Made by a program: the position numbers and the translations under genes
Part shown: piece after piece, positions 38,710-46,653 of the stretch
Position numbering within the stretch: the first letter of the stretch is position 1
Layout of the letters: every line of letters starts with the position of its first letter
DNA from: Clostridia bacterium
GTDB taxonomy: Bacteria > Bacillota > Clostridia > Oscillospirales > Acutalibacteraceae
Direction of reading: 5' to 3'
Length of the DNA stretch: 64,000 bases
Assembly (NCBI GenBank): GCA_017554405.1
Contig: JAFZIK010000046.1
Location: forward strand, 62,001-126,000
The notes under the pieces: model-generated
What the model saw: the letters and a program-made list of their open reading frames with translations, nothing else
What the model was told of the DNA's origin: nothing
The model's database searches: none

Positions 38710-41325
38710 ATGATTTGGCATAGTTCCGATGTTGAATCTGTATTAAACGAATTATCCGTTGATAAAAACAACGGTCTGCCTAACGGCGTTGCTTACGAAC
38801 GCCTTGACAAATACGGAAAAAATCAAACTGCCGAGCTTAAGCCCGTCAGTTTTCTGCGCCGTTTTTTAACACAGATCAATAAAAAATCGGTTTATGCGCT
38901 TACCGTTATTTCGCTTATATGCGTAGTATTCTCTTCAATATACGGCAATAACGATTACAGTTATTTACTCATAATCGCTTTTGCGGTTTTAAACGCCTTA
39001 ATTACCGCTGCGATCCTCTATTCCTGCGACCGCGCTTCATACGTGCAGAAGGCGGCTTCGATCCCCACCTGCACCGTTTTAAGAGAGGGTGTGCAGCGCA
39101 CCATTCCGGCAAACGAGCTCGCGATCGGCGATATAGTTATACTTGAAGAGGGCAATTATATTCCCGCGGACGTTCGCCTTATAGAAACAAACGCTTTTCG
39201 CTGTAACGAGCTGGCGCTGACCGGCGAGATCGTTCCCGTTGATAAGGATGCCGAAGCCATACTTGAAGATATAGTCCCCTGCACCGGCAGAACGAATATG
39301 GCGTATTCGGGCTGCAACGTTACCCACGGCTATGCCAAAGCGGTAGTTGTTGAAACAGGGGTAAACACCGAGATCTATAAGCTTGCTTCCGTTTCCGATA
39401 AGCGCCTCGCCGCGGTATCCGGTATTGAAAAGAAGCTGAGTTTCATAGCCAGGGTATTGAACGTGGCGGTAGTGATCCTTTGCGCGATCGCGTTTATTAT
39501 CGGAATGATCCTTACAAACAATTCATCAGAGCATTTTGCCCAACGCACGGTAAACACCCTGCTCAATTCTGTTGCGCTCGGTATTGCGGCGATCCCGGAA
39601 TGCATACCGTATATAACCATACTTGTTACCGCCCTCGGCGCCGTTCGCCTTATTAAACACGGCATTATCGTTAAAAACACCGCGGCGCTTGAAAAAACCG
39701 CAAAAACGACGGTTCTTTGCGCCGATAAGACCGGTGTTTTCACCAAGAACCGTATGAAGCTGAACAGCGTTTTCAACGGCGAAGAATTAAAAAAGCCAAC
39801 AGACGGCAAGCTGGATGCAAAGTCCTCTATGATAATAAGGCTTGCCGTGGCTTGCTCAATGCTCGAAAACGATAATACCGAATCTGCCATCGAGGACGCC
39901 TGCATCACTTACGGCGGTATGAGCAAAGAAGAGATCGGCAATGCCTATCCGCGCCTTGCCTATATTCCGTTTGACAGTGATCGCAGGATGATGACAAGCA
40001 TTAATATTATCGACGGAAAACCGTTTGCGGTAATAAAGGGCGCACCCGAAGCAATAATAGAAAAGTGCGCGGGATTAGATAAGGAAGCCGTTACCGAAAC
40101 CTGCGATAAACTTGCAAAAAGCGCATATCGCCTTATCTGTGTTGCAATCAAGCCGCTTGATGAAATACCCGCGAATCCCGATCCCGAAAGCATAGAATGT
40201 GATCTTAAATTCCTCGGGATAATCTGCCTTGAGGATCCGCCGCGTTCCGAGGCGTCAGTCGATATCGAGTTTTGCCGAAACAACGGTGTTAACGTTATAA
40301 TGATCACCGGCGACAATCTATCCACCGCGCTCGCCGTTGCCGAAGATATCGGTATCATCGCCTCTGAAAACGAGGCGATCACCGGCGCCGAGCTTGATGA
40401 GATCGATGATGATGAATTAAAGAAAGTGATCGGCAATTACAAGGTGTTCGCGCGTATCTCCCCCGCTCAGAAACTGCGGATAGTCAATACCCTTAAAAGC
40501 AACGGCGAAACCGTTACGGTCACGGGCGGCGGTCTTGACGATGCCGACGTTTTATCGGTATCGGACGTCGGTATGGCTATCGGTCAGAACGTTAACGACG
40601 TTGCAAAGGGCAATGCCGACGTAATAATAAACAAAAACAATTTTTCGCTTATTACTTCGGTGTTCAGGGAGTGCTACGGTTTATTCGATAATATCAAAAA
40701 AACCGTTTGCTATATGCTATCCTCAAATTCATCCGAAATACTTATCTATCTTTGTTGTATGCTGATTTTCAAAATGCCGCCGCTTTTAGCCGTTCAGTTG
40801 CTTTTCATAAACCTGTTGACCGATTCCCTGCCCGCTATCTCGCTGACCGTTCAACCGGCGGACAGACACAGATATTCAAACAATTTACGCATTATAAAAG
40901 CCAAGCTTTTCGACGCCAATACCGTTTTAGGCATCATTCTTGAATCGGTAATACTGACCGGCTGCGGCATCGCCGCCTTTGCTATCGGCAGAACTTACGG
41001 CGACGGCGACGGTATTGCTTACACCCTCACCTTCCTTACGGTGATACTTTCGCAAGCGTTCCACCTGTTCAACTTTGTATCGGACGATTCGGTGATCTAC
41101 ACGCGCTATAAACGCAACAAATTTGCAATATTATCGGCGCTCGCCACCGTATTGATAACGGTGATCCTCTGCGCCACCCCGGCAGGCGGGTTCTTAGGGC
41201 TTACGCCGCTTAACTCCGATCAGATACTCACCGGGTTTGCTCTTTCGCTTATCATCATACCGTTTTGCGAAATTATTAAACTCGTCAAAAACAGACGTTT
41301 TATTTTCAAAAAGGATGCGGTGTAA
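38710..41325 (+). CDS. P2A-like (calcium-type) P-type ATPase with altered catalytic motifs
   Basis: An 871-residue cation ATPase. The A domain has LTGEIVPVD, the nucleotide domain has FDSDRRMMTS, KGAPEA and DPPR. Ion-site residues of calcium pumps are kept: PECIP in TM4, SSNSSE in TM5 and NLLTDSLPA in TM6. Two core motifs deviate: DKTGTLT is DKTGVFT at residue 339, and TGDGVNDAP is TGGGLDDAD at 605-613, where the first Mg-ligand Asp is Gly607. LTGES is LTGEI. It may transport slowly or have become a sensor. It lies 16 bp after glyA, and 3 bp separate its stop from the next gene. Confidence 0.85.
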   Translation: MIWHSSDVESVLNELSVDKNNGLPNGVAYERLDKYGKNQTAELKPVSFLRRFLTQINKKSVYALTVISLICVVFSSIYGNNDYSYLLIIAFAVLNALITAAILYSCDRASYVQKAASIPTCTVLREGVQRTIPANELAIGDIVILEEGNYIPADVRLIETNAFRCNELALTGEIVPVDKDAEAILEDIVPCTGRTNMAYSGCNVTHGYAKAVVVETGVNTEIYKLASVSDKRLAAVSGIEKKLSFIARVLNVAVVILCAIAFIIGMILTNNSSEHFAQRTVNTLLNSVALGIAAIPECIPYITILVTALGAVRLIKHGIIVKNTAALEKTAKTTVLCADKTGVFTKNRMKLNSVFNGEELKKPTDGKLDAKSSMIIRLAVACSMLENDNTESAIEDACITYGGMSKEEIGNAYPRLAYIPFDSDRRMMTSINIIDGKPFAVIKGAPEAIIEKCAGLDKEAVTETCDKLAKSAYRLICVAIKPLDEIPANPDPESIECDLKFLGIICLEDPPRSEASVDIEFCRNNGVNVIMITGDNLSTALAVAEDIGIIASENEAITGAELDEIDDDELKKVIGNYKVFARISPAQKLRIVNTLKSNGETVTVTGGGLDDADVLSVSDVGMAIGQNVNDVAKGNADVIINKNNFSLITSVFRECYGLFDNIKKTVCYMLSSNSSEILIYLCCMLIFKMPPLLAVQLLFINLLTDSLPAISLTVQPADRHRYSNNLRIIKAKLFDANTVLGIILESVILTGCGIAAFAIGRTYGDGDGIAYTLTFLTVILSQAFHLFNFVSDDSVIYTRYKRNKFAILSALATVLITVILCATPAGGFLGLTPLNSDQILTGFALSLIIIPFCEIIKLVKNRRFIFKKDAV

Positions 41326-41328
41326 TCT

Positions 41329-42060
41329 ATGGCTGATAAAAAAGAAAACGTAAGTGAAACGATCAGTCAGCAAAGAAAAGCCCGCGAGGAATACCTTGAA
41401 CTTAAGCGAATGCAAAACGGCGAATTAGAACCGCCGCCCCCGCCGAGCTCAGAAGTGGTATTGCCGAAGACCTTTAAAGAAAAGGTCAAAAATTACTGGT
41501 ATTTTTACCGCTGGATCGTTATCGGCAGCGTGTTTACGGCAGTAGTTATCGCCATCTGCGTTGCCCAGTGTATGGCGCGCGTAAAACCTGATATATATCT
41601 GACCGTTTACGCCCAGGAATATATAAGCGATGCCGACGCCGAAAAAATATCCGAGTATTTTCAAAAATACTGTGAGGACGTAAACAATGACGGCAAGACC
41701 TACGTTGAAATCAATAACTGTTCATATGCTACCGACGGGAATCCGCAGGTAATCGTAGCAAAAAAGGATAAATTCAACGCGACCTTCGTAGCCGAAGAAA
41801 CAGCTTTTCTTTATATACTCGATCGAAAAACGTTCGAAAGCTTTAAAGATATAGCTACCTATTCAAAAGCATTTGAGGAAAAAACCGTTACACTTGGCGA
41901 CGATTTCTATAATTACTGTGATTCGGACGACGGCGTTCCTCTCCCAAAGGGTCTTAAACTTTATATGAGGATCGTTTCAAAGCCTAAGAACAAAACGGTC
42001 GCGCAGTATAAAAGCGCCGCGGAAAAGGTCTTTAACGAAATAGCGCAGCACAACGGTTAG
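41329..42060 (+). CDS. Single-pass membrane protein of unknown function
   Basis: I do not recognise this 243-residue protein. It has a charged, likely coiled N-terminus (SQQRKAREEYLELKRMQ), a Pro stretch PPPPPSS near residue 36, and one membrane segment (about residues 62-82, preceded by NYWYFYRW). An extracytoplasmic domain of about 155 residues follows, with no recognised motif. The ATG is 3 bp after the ATPase stop, so it is almost certainly co-expressed with that pump and may be an accessory subunit, which is only inference. Confidence 0.6.
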   Translation: MADKKENVSETISQQRKAREEYLELKRMQNGELEPPPPPSSEVVLPKTFKEKVKNYWYFYRWIVIGSVFTAVVIAICVAQCMARVKPDIYLTVYAQEYISDADAEKISEYFQKYCEDVNNDGKTYVEINNCSYATDGNPQVIVAKKDKFNATFVAEETAFLYILDRKTFESFKDIATYSKAFEEKTVTLGDDFYNYCDSDDGVPLPKGLKLYMRIVSKPKNKTVAQYKSAAEKVFNEIAQHNG

Positions 42061-42069
42061 TTTTATTTC

Positions 42070-42098
42070 TTGACATATTATTTATTTGCTTATATAAT
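42070..42098 (+). promoter_or_regulatory. Perfect-consensus promoter of greA-lysS
   Basis: TTGACA (42070-42075), exactly 17 nt, TATAAT (42093-42098): a full sigma-A consensus match, implying strong expression. Confidence 0.85.
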
Positions 42099-42141
42099 AT
42101 CTACTATTGAATTTTACAATTTTAAAAAGGTGGTTTTTCAA

Positions 42142-42615
42142 TTGGCAAAATCGGTTAAAATGACCGAAGACGGTCGCAAAAAATTAGAAGAAGAACTTGA
42201 ATTATTAAAAACTCAGGGTCGCGCCGAGATCGCCGAAAAGATCAAGACCGCGCGCGGCTACGGCGATCTTTCCGAAAACAGCGAATATGACGAGGCAAAG
42301 AACGAGCAGGCAAAAATCGAAGCCCGCATAGTTGAGATCGAAGCAATGCTAAAGCACGTTGAGATCATCAGCGATATGAAGGGCGCGCCGAAAATCGTTA
42401 AGGTCGGCGCCAAGGTAAAGGTCCTTGATATTGACCTTAATCAGGAATTCGAGTATCACATCGTTGGTTCTACCGAGTCCGATCCGCGCCAGAACAAGAT
42501 CTCCGATGAATCACCCGTAGGTAAGGCGCTTATCGGCAAAAAAACCGGTCAGGATGCCGTTATTGAAGCGCCCGCCGGTGAGATCAAACTCAAAATACTC
42601 AGTATATCCAAATAA
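42142..42615 (+). CDS. greA: Transcription elongation factor GreA
   Basis: A 157-residue GreA. The N-terminal coiled coil carries the tip motif [13 protein letters not shown] near residue 40, with the acidic residues that stimulate RNA cleavage in backtracked RNA polymerase. The C-terminal FKBP-like domain contains [21 protein letters not shown]. The start is TTG 42142, 8 nt after AAGGTGG; a longer frame would begin in the -35 box. It is the first gene of a greA-lysS operon, a common firmicute pairing. Confidence 0.96.
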   Translation: MAKSVKMTEDGRKKLEEELELLKTQGRAEIAEKIKTARGYGDLSENSEYDEAKNEQAKIEARIVEIEAMLKHVEIISDMKGAPKIVKVGAKVKVLDIDLNQEFEYHIVGSTESDPRQNKISDESPVGKALIGKKTGQDAVIEAPAGEIKLKILSISK

Positions 42616-42641
42616 CCGGATCCCCGAAAGGACGTGCCAAA

Positions 42642-44135
42642 ATGGCTGATGAGCAGAATATAAACGCCACGGAAAACTTAAGTGAAGTTTTGCAGGTTCG
42701 CCGCGATAAGCTCGCGGCGCTTTGTGCTGCCGGTAACGACCCGTTCGTTAAAACAAAATACGACGTCGATTCCAATTCCGAAGAAATCAAAGCCGATTTT
42801 GATAAGTTTGAGAATCAAACCGTTTCTCTTGCCGGCAGGATAATGAGCCGCCGCATAATGGGCAAAGCAAGCTTCGCGGGTCTTCGTGACGGCGCCGGAG
42901 ATATCCAGTTATACGTATCCCGCGACGATGCCGGCGAAGAAGACTATGCCGCCTTTAAAAAATGGGATATCGGCGATATCATCGGCATTAAAGGTTTTGT
43001 GTTCAAAACCCGCACCGGCGAGATAACCGTTCACGTAAAGCATATAGAGTTGCTTGCAAAATCACTTTTGCCCCTCCCCGAAAAATTCCACGGTCTTAAG
43101 GATACCGATACAAGATATCGCCAGCGTTACGTTGATCTTATAGTTAATCCCGAGGTCAGGGACACATTTATCAAGCGTTCACAGATAATCCGCGAAATAC
43201 GCGATTATCTTGACTCAAAGGGCTTTCTTGAGGTGGATACCCCTATTCTCCTCCCTCTTGAGATCGGCGCCGCTGCGAGACCGTTTAAAACGCATCACAA
43301 TACCCTTGATATGGATATGTATCTTCGTATTGAGACCGAGTTATACCTAAAGCGCCTTATAGTCGGCGGTATGGATAAGGTATACGAGGTGGGCAGGATC
43401 TTTCGCAACGAGGGCATGGATACGAAACATAACCCCGAATTTACAACGATAGAGCTATATCAGGCGTTTACCGATTATCGTGGTATTATGAACCTTGTGG
43501 AAGACCTTTATAAAACGCTTGCCTCAAAGATATGCGGCGCTATGAAAATAACCTATCAAGGCGCCGAAATCGATATGGGCAACTGGGAACGCCTCACTAT
43601 GGTAGAAGCCGTTAAAAAGTATTCGGGCTGTGATTATTATTCCTGGGATAGCGATGAAGCGGCGCGCAAGTGCGCCAAGGATAAGGGCGTTGAAGTTCCC
43701 GAAAACGCTACAAAAGGTATAGTTTTAGCCGAACTGTTTGACGCGTTTGTTGAGGATAAGCTGATCCAGCCGACATTTATTTACGATTATCCGGTTGAGA
43801 ACAGCCCGCTTGCAAAGCGTAAGCCCGAGGACCCGGCATTTACCGAGCGTTTTGAATACTTTATAAACGCCACCGAATTCGGCAACGCCTTCAGCGAGCT
43901 TAACGATCCGATAGACCAGAAGGAACGTTTTGAAAAACAGGTCGCCGCAAAGCACGCCGCCGATCCGAACAGCACGAGTGAGGTGGATTACGACTATATA
44001 ACCGCCCTTGAATACGGTCTTCCCCCAACAGGCGGCCTCGGTTTCGGTCTTGACCGGCTCGTAATGCTTCTTACCGATTCACCCTCGATAAGGGACGTAT
44101 TACTGTTCCCCACGATGAAACCGCTTGATAATTAA
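42642..44135 (+). CDS. lysS: Lysyl-tRNA synthetase, class II
   Basis: A 497-residue class II synthetase that charges tRNA-Lys. An N-terminal OB fold with LAGRIMSRRIMGK binds the anticodon. Motif 1 lies near SQIIREIRDYL, motif 2 is FRNEGMDTKHNPEFT near residue 263, and motif 3 is GLGFGLDRLVM near residue 470. The start at ATG 42642 is behind GAAAGGA, 26 bp after greA. Confidence 0.97.
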   Translation: MADEQNINATENLSEVLQVRRDKLAALCAAGNDPFVKTKYDVDSNSEEIKADFDKFENQTVSLAGRIMSRRIMGKASFAGLRDGAGDIQLYVSRDDAGEEDYAAFKKWDIGDIIGIKGFVFKTRTGEITVHVKHIELLAKSLLPLPEKFHGLKDTDTRYRQRYVDLIVNPEVRDTFIKRSQIIREIRDYLDSKGFLEVDTPILLPLEIGAAARPFKTHHNTLDMDMYLRIETELYLKRLIVGGMDKVYEVGRIFRNEGMDTKHNPEFTTIELYQAFTDYRGIMNLVEDLYKTLASKICGAMKITYQGAEIDMGNWERLTMVEAVKKYSGCDYYSWDSDEAARKCAKDKGVEVPENATKGIVLAELFDAFVEDKLIQPTFIYDYPVENSPLAKRKPEDPAFTERFEYFINATEFGNAFSELNDPIDQKERFEKQVAAKHAADPNSTSEVDYDYITALEYGLPPTGGLGFGLDRLVMLLTDSPSIRDVLLFPTMKPLDN

Positions 44136-44187
44136 AGCTTGCCGGAAATGAGTATTTGATTTTCAATATCATTTATTTAAAAACATT

Positions 44188-44220
44188 AAACAGTCAGCGC
44201 CGTTTTGGCGCTGACTGTTT
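44188..44220. terminator. Bidirectional terminator after lysS
   Basis: AAACAGTCAGCGCC (44188-44201) and GGCGCTGACTGTTT (44207-44220) form a 14-bp stem with a GTTTT loop, followed by T residues; it also suits the minus-strand gene. Confidence 0.9.
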
Positions 44221-44243
44221 TTACTCTGAATATGCTATTCTAA

Positions 44244-45152
44244 TTAAAAGCTGTATCTTGAAAGCAATCTTTTAATGACGTTGACCGTATATCTTGCTTC
44301 TTCGATCATAAAGTCGCGGTCTTTGTAGTTAAAATAGGTTTCGGAATTATAGTTGCCGCTAAAGCCCACTTCATAAAGAGCGTCAAAAACATCATGCCAA
44401 TTAACGGTTCCCCTGCCGATTATTGTGTGTTGGTCCTGGCAACCGTTGTTATCGTGAAGATGCACGGCTCCTACTTTCTTGCCCATTTTGCGTATGACAT
44501 CGCCCACTGTAGGCATACCGAACTGCACAGCCATATTTGTATGCCCCGAATCTACGCAACAGGTAAAATGGCCTTTGAATTCATCGATTGCGTCGATGCG
44601 CGAATAGATATCCAAATATTTATTGAAGTCACCGAAGAAATCGATCGTATTATTGAGTTTATAATTGGAGCCGACCGTTTCCAATCCGAATTTCACTCCG
44701 TATTGCTTAGCATATTTAAGAACGGTTTTTATATAATCATACGTTTTATCAAACATAAATTCGTCCGTAGCGCCAATGTTAGCGGTAGTGCCCGCAGGGT
44801 GAAAAACGCAGATCGGCGCGCCTAAAATTGCAGTTGCCATACAGTTAAGACGGCAATTCTCGGGAACGACCACCGTATTGTATTCTTCGTCTTCCCCCCT
44901 TACCGGCGGGTTAAAGCCGTGGGTCTGCCCTATTATTATACCTAATTCATCCGCTTTTTTCTTTAATTCTGTATAATATTCGCAAACGGCTTCGTCACCC
45001 TTTGAAAAAACCGAATCTTCTTTTCTGAAATCTTCGTCTGCCAAAGATAGATCCACTGCCTCGGCGCCAACGTCTTTTGCCGTTTCAAGAGCGCCGATAT
45101 CACCGAATTCCCGCTGGAAAACAACAGTTGAAATACTGATCTTGCCTCGCAT
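44244..45152 (-). CDS. Sugar phosphate isomerase/epimerase-like TIM-barrel protein
   Basis: A 302-residue AP-endonuclease-2-type barrel. Metal-binding residues are visible in FGLETVGSN, CCVDSGHTNMA, GAVHLHDNNG and the closing YNSETYF. The fold covers xylose-isomerase-like sugar epimerases and inosose dehydratases; I cannot choose a substrate. ATG 45152 has AAGGGGGT upstream; I reject a longer frame because it would run into an operator-like repeat at 45178-45198. It is monocistronic. Confidence 0.8.
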   Translation of the reverse strand: MRGKISISTVVFQREFGDIGALETAKDVGAEAVDLSLADEDFRKEDSVFSKGDEAVCEYYTELKKKADELGIIIGQTHGFNPPVRGEDEEYNTVVVPENCRLNCMATAILGAPICVFHPAGTTANIGATDEFMFDKTYDYIKTVLKYAKQYGVKFGLETVGSNYKLNNTIDFFGDFNKYLDIYSRIDAIDEFKGHFTCCVDSGHTNMAVQFGMPTVGDVIRKMGKKVGAVHLHDNNGCQDQHTIIGRGTVNWHDVFDALYEVGFSGNYNSETYFNYKDRDFMIEEARYTVNVIKRLLSRYSF

Positions 45153-45177
45153 ATAATACCCCCTTAAAACAGAATTA

Positions 45178-45198
45178 TTGGCACAAAAAGTGTGCAAA
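45178..45198. promoter_or_regulatory. Operator-like inverted repeat before the epimerase gene
   Basis: TTGGCACA, 5 nt, TGTGCAAA: arms match at 7 of 8 positions. It sits where the promoter or leader of the minus-strand gene should be. No adjacent regulator gene is visible. Confidence 0.5.
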
Positions 45199-45325
45199 CT
45201 ACAATAATTATTCTACAGCCGGAATACTCTGATGTCAAGGATATTTAAGTGCATATATAGATCTTCGGGACGGCTAAAAACCATTCCTTATTTATTCTTA
45301 AAATCATATATAATATATAATGTAG

Positions 45326-45354
45326 TTGCTTTTACAGAGAAGTTGTGTTATAAT
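45326..45354 (+). promoter_or_regulatory. Promoter of the CDP-alcohol transferase gene
   Basis: TTGCTT (45326-45331), 17 nt, TATAAT (45349-45354). Confidence 0.7.
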
Positions 45355-45372
45355 GCTTGCGCTTGAGGATAA

Positions 45373-46020
45373 TTGTTAAAATCTGATACGATTCAAAATA
45401 AGGAAAGATACGGCTTATTACCCGATGATCATCCCAATGATGAAGCCGCCGGATCAAACAATATGAACGAAAAACAGACGTTTAAAAACTGCATACCTAA
45501 TATAATAACATCGCTCAGGCTCGTTGGCACTTTGGTTTTAGTATTCTTAACACCGCTTGAGCTGTGGTATTTTATTGTTTATTCGATAACCGGCGTTACC
45601 GATGCTCTTGACGGCTTTGTTTCAAGAAAACTTAACGCAACAAGTGAATTCGGCGCTAAGCTTGACAGTATAGCCGATCTGTGCTTTTACACCGTAAGTC
45701 TCGTTAAACTGTTACCTGTATTAATCGCAAAACTACCGTGGTTTATATGGATAATAGTTGCGGCGATACTTGTATTACGAATAATATCTTACGTAATCGC
45801 GGCGGTCAAGTTTCACCGTTTTGCCGCCCACCATACCCTGCTTAACAAAATAACGGGCATATTCGTGTTTGCTGTTCCCTATTTTCTGATAACACCTGTC
45901 GACGTTGCCTTTTGCTTCGCGGTATGCATAATCGGTTTGCTTTCAACGGTTGAAGAATTATATATTCATATAATATCAGACAATTACGATGAAAACATAA
46001 AAACAGTCTTATCGATATAA
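45373..46020 (+). CDS. CDP-alcohol phosphatidyltransferase family protein
   Basis: A 215-residue membrane enzyme, about five to six hydrophobic segments. The family motif DG-x2-AR-x8-G-x3-D-x3-D is present as DGFVSRKLNATSEFGAKLDSI plus AD, near residues 77-99, with Ser in place of the usual Ala before Arg. Members join CDP-diacylglycerol with glycerol 3-phosphate, inositol or other alcohols to make phospholipids. The start is uncertain: TTG 45373 is near the promoter and has GAGGA 3 nt upstream, but adds 30 hydrophilic residues; ATG 45463 gives the usual family start without a clear SD. Confidence 0.8.
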   Translation: MLKSDTIQNKERYGLLPDDHPNDEAAGSNNMNEKQTFKNCIPNIITSLRLVGTLVLVFLTPLELWYFIVYSITGVTDALDGFVSRKLNATSEFGAKLDSIADLCFYTVSLVKLLPVLIAKLPWFIWIIVAAILVLRIISYVIAAVKFHRFAAHHTLLNKITGIFVFAVPYFLITPVDVAFCFAVCIIGLLSTVEELYIHIISDNYDENIKTVLSI

Positions 46021-46024
46021 AAAC

Positions 46025-46056
46025 GGCGGAGCGAAAGGGCGCGCCCAAGCTCCGCC
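46025..46056 (+). terminator. Terminator hairpin after the CDP-alcohol gene
   Basis: GGCGGAGC (46025-46032) pairs with GCTCCGCC (46049-46056); the loop contains GGGCGCGCCCAA. ATTCTT follows. Confidence 0.7.
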
Positions 46057-46073
46057 ATTCTTAAAAATACCAC

Positions 46074-46102
46074 TTGACTTAAACAAACTGTTATGCTATT
46101 AT
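46074..46102 (+). promoter_or_regulatory. Promoter of tRNA-Gly
   Basis: TTGACT (46074-46079), 17 nt, TATTAT (46097-46102). An overlapping TATAAT at 46100-46105 would need a 20-nt spacer. Confidence 0.65.
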
Positions 46103-46114
46103 AATACACGCCCT

Positions 46115-46189
46115 GCGGGTGTAGTTCAATGGCTAGAATCCCAGCCTTCCAAGCTGGTCGTGTGGGTTCGATTCCCATCACCCGCTCCA
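46115..46189 (+). tRNA. tRNA-Gly (anticodon TCC)
   Basis: The acceptor stem GCGGGTG pairs with CACCCGC. The anticodon arm is CCAGC-CTTCCAA-GCTGG, giving anticodon TCC, and the T arm is TGGG-TTCGATT-CCCA. The discriminator is T and the CCA is encoded (46187-46189). An antisense reading frame here is the familiar spurious one. A terminator and an unusual repeat region follow directly. Confidence 0.95.
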
Positions 46190-46226
46190 AATAACAGAAC
46201 CTGACCTTGTGTTGGGTTCTGTTATT
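46190..46226 (+). terminator. Terminator after tRNA-Gly
   Basis: AATAACAGAACC (46190-46201) pairs with GGTTCTGTTATT (46215-46226) and is followed by TTAAT. It begins at the first base after the CCA. Confidence 0.85.
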
Positions 46227-46234
46227 TTAATATG

Positions 46235-46347
46235 GATGGGAATCGAAAAGGGCGGTCGCAAAGCGATGCCGACCTTTCGGTGAACGGTTGGCAAGCCCGT
46301 GGGCGTGTAGCGGCGTTGCCGCGTAGCGATTCCCATCACCCGCTCCA
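46235..46347. repeat. tRNA-Gly 3'-end copy inside an inverted repeat
   Basis: Bases 46327-46347 repeat exactly the last 21 nt of tRNA-Gly (46169-46189), including CCA. The first 11 of them (CGATTCCCATC) are also the complement of GATGGGAATCG at 46235-46245. So a 158-bp period separates the two tRNA ends, and an inverted repeat encloses 81 nt of further small hairpins. Frames across this stretch look spurious. It resembles the att duplication left by an element entering a tRNA 3' end. Confidence 0.7.
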
Positions 46348-46389
46348 ACAAAGAAACCTCTTTTGTCTATCAAAAGAGGTTTCTTTGTT
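46347..46389. terminator. Long perfect hairpin at start of array A
   Basis: A 19-bp perfect stem (46347-46365 with 46371-46389) around TCTAT. Its apex CTTTTG-TCTAT-CAAAAG matches that of the hairpin behind tRNA-Leu. Its first base is the last A of the copied CCA. It may act as a terminator, but no T run follows. Confidence 0.7.
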
Positions 46390-46392
46390 GTG

Positions 46393-46644
46393 TTTGTGTC
46401 CGCAGGACGCAACATCGTTTTTCGCGTTAGTGAAAACATCATTTGACCGTGTGCGGTCAGCATCGTTTTGCGGCTTGCCGCAAACATCGTTATAATCTGC
46501 GGACACAAAACGAGGTTGCCTGCGGCAAACGATGTTATGCCTTTGGCATAAACGATGTGCTCCTCTGTCGCAACGATGTTACGGCTTTCGCCGTAAACTT
46601 ATTGTGCAACGCGCCGACTTCATTTCATTCGGGCACTCGCCCGA
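46393..46644. repeat. Hairpin array A behind tRNA-Gly
   Basis: Outer arms 46393-46405 and 46497-46509 are perfectly complementary (13 bp, GTGTCCGCAG core). Between them ACATCGTT or close variants sit at 46412, 46436, 46460 and 46484, exactly 24 nt apart, each followed by a different 16-nt hairpin (6-bp stem, 4-nt loop) such as TGACCG-TGTG-CGGTCA. After the closing arm the spacer appears reversed, AACGATGT, at 46528, 46551 and 46572, with hairpins such as TATGCC-TTT-GGCATA. The tail is TCGGGC-ACTC-GCCCGA. No credible gene is present. Confidence 0.75.
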
Positions 46645-46653
46645 TCTTTCTTT

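Noticed and set aside
45984..46508. Reading frames across and antisense to tRNA-Gly (for example one starting MERVMGIEPTRPAWKAG)
   Set aside because: This is the well-known spurious antisense product of tRNA genes; the next frames run through the hairpin array and have no coding features.
46393..46644. CRISPR array
   Set aside because: The repeated part is only 8 nt and the variable parts are themselves palindromes, and no cas genes are near.
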